From a bacterium (GTDB lineage: Bacteria; JAMCPX01), in NCBI GenBank assembly GCA_021789095.1, contig JAJYJX010000065.1, positions 1 through 12,312 of the forward strand: 12,312 bases of DNA, read 5' to 3'. Each line of letters begins with the position of its first letter. The stretch's first letter is position 1. A program made the position numbers and the translations under genes. Below, in pieces: positions 7,692 to 12,312 of this stretch. The notes under the pieces were generated by a model. That model had not been told where the DNA came from. It saw only the letters and a list, made by a program, of their open reading frames with translations, and did not search any database.

Positions 7692-7741
7692 AAAAAGATA
7701 ACCCGGACTTATCAGGCTGACTGGGCACTGTCACCCTGACA
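7692..7741 (-). terminator. Candidate transcription terminator region behind the porin gene
   Basis: After the porin stop, the minus strand can form a 9-bp stem with one mismatch (arms 7738-7730 and 7721-7713, 8-nt loop). A second short hairpin, GATAA/TTATC (arms 7713-7709 and 7701-7697), follows and is directly trailed by five T residues (7696-7692). A competing stem TGTCA-GGG-TGACA (7741-7729) shares bases with the first. The last stem is short and AT-rich, so termination may be partial. The position between the porin and the next promoter makes a terminator the likeliest role. Confidence 0.45.
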
Positions 7742-7763
7742 CGAAAAACTAATTTTATGACCC

Positions 7764-8897
7764 TCAGAACCCAACCTGCAACTGGGCTGTCAGAAGGTTG
7801 CTGTTCTTCTTTGCACCTTCAACATCCTTAATCTCATAGTCAACCTGTATCCTTGTCAAGGTGGTAAAGAACCAGTTCAGCCCTATCGTGTATATGGAAG
7901 ATGTATTATTTGATACATTTATGTCCGGATCGTATGCTTCGTATCTCAGGGCACATTGGAGCCTTTTTTCAAGAAAGAAATGTGCTCCCTGAATATACCA
8001 TCCCTGGCTGCTGGTAGTGCCTTTCTTGGATCCGTCTTTTCCTTTTATGTATTCAGCCCTTAAAGATATAGGATCATGGATATATACCAGTTCAGCACCA
8101 ACCATCGTGTGCTCATAGCTGCTGCCGGTTATACCGTACAGTGCGTTTCTTCCTGTATAGTACCCGCCGCCAAAGGAAAGTCCGTTGATCGGATGGATCA
8201 GCAACCTTCCAACATAGTCTTTCTGATCATTCAGATCGGGTGTATTAATTCCCTGGCCGTTGAATATTCCAAGAGCATATTCAAAAAGGTATGTATCAGA
8301 AAGCTTTAAGAATTTTCCTCCTGCCTTCATGCCGATATCCCTTCCAATCTGATTACCGAGAACAAGCGTCTGAACAACTTCAGGGCGATCAATCATTTCC
8401 ATTACTTTACTTGGAGTAAGATTTTCTTTGCTGAATGGTATCTTTGACTGGCCTCCGGTGAATATGAGATAATGGCCAACTTCATAATCCATATAGGCAT
8501 CGAGCAGTTTTGCAGATGATCCCTCAAATGCAGGCTGCAGCCTGTAATCAATACGGTCTGTAATATTTCCGTTAAAATCAAGCCTGGCACGGTGTATGTC
8601 AAAGCCGGCTGCGGCATTTTCAGGATACTGGTACCGTACCTGCGCAAAGCTGCTGATCTTCAGTGGTATGCCCGCAGTCAAATCAAAACCCTTATGTTCG
8701 CCAGTCTGTTCCTGTTTTTTTGCCAGCTCTTCTTTGAAAGACGCGGCATCTCCTTGCTTAATCACTCCTTTTTCAGTTAGAAAATTAAGAAGTTCATCCG
8801 TGTCAGATGCATGTGCATTGAATGCTGATGTAATAAACAATGTAAAAGTCATGAAAACAATAACCCATCGTCCCGCCAATTTCTTTGTCCGTCGCAT
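7764..8897 (-). CDS. OprO/OprP-type outer-membrane porin
   Basis: This 377-residue exported beta-barrel protein is of the phosphate-selective porin O/P family. Residues 1-30 form a Sec signal peptide (RRTKK, then a hydrophobic core) ending in AHA before SDTD, a good signal peptidase I site. The mature N-terminus carries the short helical segment ELLNFLTEKGVIKQGD. Alternating amphipathic strands follow, including the family-like FDIHRARLDFNGNITDRIDYR (starting near residue 99), and the chain ends in Phe, as needed for outer-membrane assembly. OprP and OprO are trimeric anion channels for phosphate and polyphosphate; the substrate here cannot be read from sequence. Being next to an oxyanion ABC importer and a ModE-like protein makes oxyanion uptake a reasonable guess. 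The start is fixed by AGGGAG (8910-8905), 7 nt before the ATG. Confidence 0.88.
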   Translation of the reverse strand: MRRTKKLAGRWVIVFMTFTLFITSAFNAHASDTDELLNFLTEKGVIKQGDAASFKEELAKKQEQTGEHKGFDLTAGIPLKISSFAQVRYQYPENAAAGFDIHRARLDFNGNITDRIDYRLQPAFEGSSAKLLDAYMDYEVGHYLIFTGGQSKIPFSKENLTPSKVMEMIDRPEVVQTLVLGNQIGRDIGMKAGGKFLKLSDTYLFEYALGIFNGQGINTPDLNDQKDYVGRLLIHPINGLSFGGGYYTGRNALYGITGSSYEHTMVGAELVYIHDPISLRAEYIKGKDGSKKGTTSSQGWYIQGAHFFLEKRLQCALRYEAYDPDINVSNNTSSIYTIGLNWFFTTLTRIQVDYEIKDVEGAKKNSNLLTAQLQVGF

Positions 8898-8929
8898 GCC
8901 TTTTCTCCCTTCTTCGTTATATTTGTGTG

Positions 8930-8959
8930 ACTATAACGGTAGAACGAATCTTGTGTCAA
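8930..8959 (-). promoter_or_regulatory. Promoter of the porin gene
   Basis: On the minus strand a perfect TTGACA (8959-8954) and TATAGT (8935-8930) are separated by 18 bp. The predicted +1 is near 8923, giving a 26-nt leader with a strong Shine-Dalgarno sequence. The porin start thus has a conventional layout, in contrast to the leaderless layout of its two neighbours. Confidence 0.65.
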
Positions 8960-8978
8960 GTCTTTTCAGGATCGTTGT

Positions 8979-8990
8979 CCGCTGCAGCGG
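8979..8990. repeat. 12-bp perfect palindrome upstream of the porin promoter
   Basis: CCGCTGCAGCGG reads the same on both strands and sits between the ModE-like stop codon and the porin -35 element. Its centre is 61.5 bp upstream of the predicted porin transcription start, a classic activator position. It may instead form a short hairpin (4-bp stem, 4-nt loop), with outer GGAT/ATCC arms, at the 3' end of the ModE-like transcript. No U-tract follows directly, so a terminator is less likely than a regulator site. Confidence 0.4.
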
Positions 8991-8995
8991 TATCC

Positions 8996-9403
8996 TTAGA
9001 TACCAAGTTTTCTGACTTCCTTTTTTAAAAACTTCCCGAATTCTTTATGGAGTTTCCAGAATGTCCCTATGGCCTTCTCGCCTGCTTGTGTAAGCCGTGC
9101 GCCTCCCCCGCCTTTACCACCTGTGGTCTTCTCCACGAGAGGCGTTCTTGACTGACGATTCATGGAGTCCACAAGCTCCCATGCCCGCTTATAAGACATC
9201 CCCATGGATTTTGCTGCCTCAGAAATCGAACCGTATTCCCGAATCCTTTCAAGCAGAACCACCCTCCCGTATCCGATGAACGTCCCTTTCCGGCCTTCGA
9301 GCCATATCCTGCCTTTGAGCGCATAGCCTTTTCTGCGGACTGAATGGTCTTCTGGTGTTGTTTCCCTTTCATGGTGAGTAAATTTCGGTCTGGATTTATT
9401 CAT
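8996..9403 (-). CDS. Single-domain ModE-like winged-helix regulator
   Basis: This 135-residue protein matches the N-terminal DNA-binding domain of ModE, the LysR-like winged helix that represses molybdate transport genes. The helix-turn-helix is at about 57-84 (SISEAAKSMGMSYKRAWELV), with the family-specific wing TTGGKGGGGARLT at 93-105. Full-length ModE (about 260 residues) adds two Mop/TOBE domains that bind molybdate, but this chain ends about 25 residues after the wing. Any ligand sensing must come from elsewhere or be absent. The first 30 residues are charged and not typical of ModE; the start is supported by the leaderless promoter, which places +1 on this ATG. It stands 104 bp behind modC, so control of modABC is likely but not shown. 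Confidence 0.87.
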   Translation of the reverse strand: MNKSRPKFTHHERETTPEDHSVRRKGYALKGRIWLEGRKGTFIGYGRVVLLERIREYGSISEAAKSMGMSYKRAWELVDSMNRQSRTPLVEKTTGGKGGGGARLTQAGEKAIGTFWKLHKEFGKFLKKEVRKLGI

Positions 9404-9409
9404 GTGCGT

Positions 9410-9438
9410 ACTATATCAAGATGGATAAGTATAATCAA
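9410..9438 (-). promoter_or_regulatory. Promoter of the ModE-like gene, predicted leaderless
   Basis: On the minus strand TTGATT (9438-9433) and TATAGT (9415-9410) are 17 bp apart. The ATG at 9403 comes 6 bp after the -10. The predicted transcription start is the A of the start codon, and no Shine-Dalgarno sequence is present. TATAGTACGCACATG is nearly the same as the CNNM gene start module (13 of 15 bases). Confidence 0.6.
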
Positions 9439-9475
9439 TCCTCGAAATGCCTTTGCAAAATAAACAAGCCTGGGT

Positions 9476-9500
9476 AATGAGCAAATTTCCTTGCTGCATT
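9476..9500 (-). terminator. Weak hairpin behind modC, possible terminator or processing site
   Basis: Eight bases after the modC stop, the minus strand can form a 9-bp stem AATG(c)AGCAA/TTGCTCATT with one bulged C and a 6-nt loop (GGAAAT). The bases that follow (ACCCAGGCTTGTTTATTTTG) become T-rich only after about ten positions, so a standard intrinsic terminator is doubtful. It could slow degradation of the modABC mRNA or mark a regulator site. Confidence 0.3.
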
Positions 9501-9507
9501 TTCGGGA

Positions 9508-10602
9508 TCAACGAAAACCGGGAATAACTGTGAATATTCTTTCGCTTTTCAAAAACACTGTTGAGATCTGCCCTTGAGCAAGGTTTAATTTTTGCATTGC
9601 ATAATCAGGCAGTTCAATTTCAATATTCTTTTGCGTACCGTTTGGAACAAAATAAACCGCCGTGGTCGCGCCCTTTCTGAAAATCTCTGCAATTGTCCCT
9701 GTAATCGTATTGTCCTGATCCTGGCGCTTCAGATCAGGCCTGTAAAACATAACATCCTCAGCCCTTATGCCTATGGTCACTTCTTTATTCTGCAAACCGG
9801 TAAATTTGTCCGTAGTCAGGTTAAGATCTACATTGAGATCCTTGCATCTGACAATTACTCCTTCTTTCGCTGAGTTTATGACCTCTGCTTCGTACAGGTT
9901 TCTTATCCCGAAAAATCCTGCTACCTCCAGTGTTGCCGGAAACCTGTAAACCTCGTCCTTTGTGCCTGTCTGGTATATCCTGCCGTCTATCATTACGCTG
10001 ATTGTATCCCCAAGAAAAAAGGCCTCTTCCAGGTCATGGGTGACCATAATAATAGTCAATCCATACTGCTTCTGAAGCTTCTTGATCAAAAGCCACAACT
10101 CCTTTTTCATGGCCTCATGCAGTGATGAAAGCGGCTCATCCAGCAGGAGATACTTGTTGCCGGTTGCCATTGCCCTTATCAGGGCAACCCTTTGGCGCTC
10201 TCCCCCGCTTAAGTTATGAACCGACCTCTCGAGAAGGTGCGCGACACCGAGTCTTTCAATAAGCCCGCTGACAAGCGCGTCTGGTTTTCTGTCTTTTGCT
10301 TTGCATACCCTTGCACCGTAATTGATGTTTTTTCTTACATTCAGATGCGGGAAAAGCGCGAGGTCCTGCGGCAGATATGATATTCCGCGACTTTCCACAG
10401 GCAGACTGCTTATTTCTTTGCCATGAAGCCATATTTCCCCGCGTGTAGGTTTTCTCAATCCGATGACTGTTTCAAGGAGTGTGGTCTTTCCGCATCCTGT
10501 CGGACCTATGATTGCATGGCACCTCTGTTCTTCAACATTGAGATCTATCCCCTTCAGCAGAAAACTTCCTGCTTTTACTGTAATGCCTTTCAATTCAAGC
10601 AT
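9508..10602 (-). CDS. modC: Molybdate/tungstate-type ABC transporter, ATP-binding subunit
   Basis: This 364-residue protein powers import through the ModB-like permease at the cytoplasmic face of the inner membrane. The nucleotide-binding domain has Walker A GPTGCGKTT (33-41), the Q-loop Q79, the ABC signature LSGGERQR (131-138), Walker B YLLLDEP (151-157) and the switch His in MVTHD (H189). A C-terminal TOBE-like regulatory domain (about 238-360) includes IGIRAEDV (277-284). Such domains bind oxyanions in ModC, and occur also in CysA/PotA/WtpC-type ATPases, so the substrate cannot be fixed from this subunit alone. The ATG lies inside the end of modB (8-bp overlap) without a clear Shine-Dalgarno sequence, which implies translational coupling. 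The short form of the overlap is ATGCTTGA. Confidence 0.9.
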   Translation of the reverse strand: MLELKGITVKAGSFLLKGIDLNVEEQRCHAIIGPTGCGKTTLLETVIGLRKPTRGEIWLHGKEISSLPVESRGISYLPQDLALFPHLNVRKNINYGARVCKAKDRKPDALVSGLIERLGVAHLLERSVHNLSGGERQRVALIRAMATGNKYLLLDEPLSSLHEAMKKELWLLIKKLQKQYGLTIIMVTHDLEEAFFLGDTISVMIDGRIYQTGTKDEVYRFPATLEVAGFFGIRNLYEAEVINSAKEGVIVRCKDLNVDLNLTTDKFTGLQNKEVTIGIRAEDVMFYRPDLKRQDQDNTITGTIAEIFRKGATTAVYFVPNGTQKNIEIELPDYAMQKLNLAQGQISTVFLKSERIFTVIPGFR

Positions 10603-11371
10603 AGGGCATTTTCTTTGTAAAAAGCCTTGCGACGTAAAGAATGCCGAATCCTATGGATATAAGGATCAAAATCAAAGCCGCTGTCCCTTCAATATCTGCA
10701 GTGGCAAGCCTCATGAATATGGCTATGGGAAGGGTCTCTGTCTTCATAGCCATGGTGCCCGCTACCATGATGGTCGCACCGAATTCTCCCAGCGCTTTTG
10801 CCCATGTGAGTATGGAAGAGGCGAAGATGCCCCTTTTTGACAGCGGCAGCGTTACCGTGAGGAACGCCCTGACCGGTGATGCACCAAGGCTCCTTGCCAC
10901 GTCCTCGTACCTGCCCGGTATTTCATCCATTGCTGCTTTAATAAGCCTTGTTGCAATGCCAGCCGTGGTAACAAACTGGGCGAGGACAATGCCTGAGAAG
11001 GCAAAAATAAATTGTAGGGTATGTTTCTGGATGAATTCACCCAATGGTGTATTGAAGAATATGAGAATCAGTGCACCAAGCGCCGCAGGAGAAACAATCA
11101 TAGGAAGTTCAAGCATTGTATCTATAACATGCTTACCTTTAAATTCAAATCTGCTTAAAGCGTAGGCTGAGGGAATTGCTAAAATCACTGAAAGGGTGGT
11201 TGCAATGGTTGCTGCAATTATGCTCAACTGAATGGAAAATAACGTCCTTTCAGAAAACAGGGTCTCTGCAAAAATATGTCCCTTAAAGAAATAAAGAATT
11301 GATACAATCAGTCCGCTGTAAAGCGCGAAAATCAAAAAGGCAAATGTTATAGACAGTTTCTTAAAATTCAT
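10595..11371 (-). CDS. modB: Molybdate/tungstate-type ABC transporter, permease subunit
   Basis: This 258-residue inner-membrane permease has about six hydrophobic segments (roughly 8-29, 46-70, 86-107, 119-142, 180-205 and 230-249). The ELP-x-IVSPAALGA segment (88-100) and GEFGATIMVAG (195-205) are typical of ModB/WtpB/TupB permeases. The EAA coupling loop that contacts the ATPase is at about 156-177 (EDVARSLGASP...TLP). The gene starts 39 bp after modA. Its ATG overlaps the TGA of a 9-codon frame that has the only good Shine-Dalgarno sequence in the gap, so modB translation may depend on re-initiation. Its end overlaps modC by 8 bp. Confidence 0.92.
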   Translation of the reverse strand: MNFKKLSITFAFLIFALYSGLIVSILYFFKGHIFAETLFSERTLFSIQLSIIAATIATTLSVILAIPSAYALSRFEFKGKHVIDTMLELPMIVSPAALGALILIFFNTPLGEFIQKHTLQFIFAFSGIVLAQFVTTAGIATRLIKAAMDEIPGRYEDVARSLGASPVRAFLTVTLPLSKRGIFASSILTWAKALGEFGATIMVAGTMAMKTETLPIAIFMRLATADIEGTAALILILISIGFGILYVARLFTKKMPYA

Positions 11372-11397
11372 CTATTTGACGCAGTGTTATCGCTCAT
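11368..11397 (-). CDS. 9-codon leader frame overlapping the modB start
   Basis: Between modA and modB, an ATG at 11397-11395 opens a 9-residue frame, MSDNTASNR, that stops with TGA at 11370-11368. This TGA overlaps the modB ATG (ATGA). The frame is preceded by AGGAG (11412-11408, overlapping the modA stop) with a 10-nt spacing. The modB ATG itself has no Shine-Dalgarno sequence close by. The simplest role is to deliver terminating ribosomes to modB. It could also be chance, with the AGGAG remaining from an earlier modB start. It shows no attenuator-like codon run. Confidence 0.4.
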   Translation of the reverse strand: MSDNTASNR

Positions 11398-11410
11398 TAC
11401 ACAAACTCTC

Positions 11411-12304
11411 CTATTTTTCAAATGTATTTGGGGGGTTAATCCACTCTTTTGGCACCACATACAACGGCCCACCGACGGGTTTCTTCTCGCCGATCCATGA
11501 GAACGCCTCATCCGGAGTCGTAAAGTAGTGGTACTTTCTGAATATTGCCTTCCCTTCATCAGAAAGGACAAAGTTGATGAACTTACGGGCAAGATCCCTC
11601 TGCTTTGTGAATCTGGATATGGCGATGGCGCCGTAGTTCAGACGTACTATTTCTGATTTCTTAAGAGGAATGATCTCTATCCTTTTTGGATCCCAGTATC
11701 CAAAGATCCTCCACCCTATGATAGCATCTACGGTCTTTAACGATAGGTCGGCACTGAGCTGATCACAGCTCGCTGCGTAGTTGACCACGTTCTTTCTGAA
11801 AGCTGCCTTTTCCTCGGGTGAAAATGATTTCTCAATGATCTGCACAGCGTATACGCCAATACAGCCGACTGCCGGATTTGCAATGGCAACCCTCAGGCCC
11901 GGCCGCGTAAGGTCGCGCAGGCTTTTTATTTTCTTTGGGTTTCCTTTTTGTACCAGGAGAGCAGGCACAAGATAGACAACCCTCTTTTCTGTTTCAGGGA
12001 AGACAACGCCCTTCATTTTTGCCAGTTCCATGAAATCAGATGATGGGGCAAAGTATATATCACCCTGCTTTGAGAGTATCATCTGAGAAATGAGCGTGCC
12101 GCCGGCACCAAAGTTGAGATCTACCTTTATGCCTGTCTTATTCTCAAATACCTTTGCAGCTTGTTCTGTTGGCGGCTTCAATGCCGCACCGGCAAAGATG
12201 GTAAGGTCTCCTCCAGCATATACTCCTGTGCTGAATATTGTCATTGCGATACCTGCGACAATAAAAAGCAACAAGAACTTTGCAAAATTCTTAATCCGGC
12301 TCAT
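11411..12304 (-). CDS. modA: ModA-like periplasmic oxyanion-binding protein, divergent pocket
   Basis: This 297-residue exported binding protein would deliver its ligand to the ModBC transporter. Residues 1-30 form a signal peptide with a VYA cleavage site before GGD. The ModA-type fold is recognised from LTIFAGAALKPP (34-45), FGAGGTLISQM (65-75), GDIYFAPSSDFMELA (81-95) and the C-terminal KFINFVLSDEGKAIF. Compared from memory with E. coli ModA, the ligand-contacting Ser12, Ser39, Val152 and Tyr170 appear as Ala41, a Gly near 68-69, Cys180 and Trp198, and Cys148 lies beside the Ala125 position. Molybdate is therefore only the best guess among oxyanions. The ATG is 8 bp from the window edge, so its promoter and ribosome binding site are not visible. 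Confidence 0.85.
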   Translation of the reverse strand: MSRIKNFAKFLLLFIVAGIAMTIFSTGVYAGGDLTIFAGAALKPPTEQAAKVFENKTGIKVDLNFGAGGTLISQMILSKQGDIYFAPSSDFMELAKMKGVVFPETEKRVVYLVPALLVQKGNPKKIKSLRDLTRPGLRVAIANPAVGCIGVYAVQIIEKSFSPEEKAAFRKNVVNYAASCDQLSADLSLKTVDAIIGWRIFGYWDPKRIEIIPLKKSEIVRLNYGAIAISRFTKQRDLARKFINFVLSDEGKAIFRKYHYFTTPDEAFSWIGEKKPVGGPLYVVPKEWINPPNTFEK

Positions 12305-12312
12305 ATTTTTAC

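Noticed and set aside
11368-11397. Frameshift joining the 9-codon frame to modB
   Set aside because: modB has a complete and normal N-terminus starting with a membrane segment, and ModB proteins do not need an N-terminal extension. A leader frame explains the sequence better.
11368-11592. Minus-strand 74-codon frame ending in MSDNTASNR as a separate gene
   Set aside because: Most of it overlaps modA in another frame and resembles no protein. Only the last nine codons, which have their own ribosome binding site, are kept as a leader frame.
12305-12312. Molybdenum-cofactor riboswitch or ModE box upstream of modA
   Set aside because: Only 8 bases upstream of modA are in the window, so nothing can be said.
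1-12312. CRISPR array, tRNA/rRNA genes, insertion sequences, phage or defence genes
   Set aside because: No regularly spaced direct repeats, tRNA-like cloverleaves, rRNA segments, transposase motifs or defence domains were seen on either strand.

Overview
The window is a compact, fully co-oriented piece of a Gram-negative bacterial chromosome. Every gene I can support lies on the minus strand, so transcription runs from high to low coordinates. An outer-membrane porin of the OprO/OprP type, Sec signal peptides on exported proteins and a molybdate-type oxyanion importer point to a diderm, probably metabolically versatile or anaerobic bacterium. The base composition looks to be in the mid-40s % GC by eye. 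Protein flavour suggests a Desulfobacterota ('deltaproteobacterial') or Nitrospirota-like lineage, but no gene here fixes the taxonomy. There are no rRNA or tRNA genes, no CRISPR array, no insertion sequence and no phage genes. No gene-free stretch exceeds 180 bp.

Region 1 (12304 to 9508): an ABC importer operon, modA-modB-modC, for molybdate, tungstate or a related oxyanion. A 9-codon open frame with its own ribosome binding site sits between modA and modB and ends in an ATGA overlap with the modB start. modB and modC overlap by 8 bp. Region 2 (9403 to 8996): a single-domain ModE-like DNA-binding protein with its own promoter and no molybdate-sensing domain. Region 3 (8897 to 7764): an OprO/P-type porin with a strong TTGACA/TATAGT promoter, a good Shine-Dalgarno sequence and a candidate terminator region behind it.

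Region 4 (7626 to 303): a tightly packed five-gene operon. It encodes a CNNM/CorC-type membrane CBS protein, a phytoene-desaturase-like FAD oxidoreductase, a calcineurin-like metallophosphoesterase, phosphoenolpyruvate carboxylase (ppc) and an exported M23-family protein. Gaps are 21, 6, -4 and 23 bp. Region 5 (123 to the window edge): the first 41 codons of a patatin-like phospholipase, cut by the window, with its own promoter candidate and an upstream palindrome.

The genes fit two themes. One is oxyanion uptake: a possible outer-membrane route (porin), a periplasmic binding protein, an inner-membrane ABC transporter and a regulator. The other is a mixed housekeeping/envelope operon built around anaplerotic carbon fixation. 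The most interesting signals are these: (a) nearly identical 15-bp '-10 plus start codon' modules at two genes that predict leaderless mRNAs; (b) a ModA-like binding protein whose usual oxyanion-contacting serines, valine and tyrosine appear replaced; (c) an M23 protein lacking the first His of its H-x-H motif; (d) the 9-codon frame before modB. I found no clearly new multi-gene defence or mobile system here.
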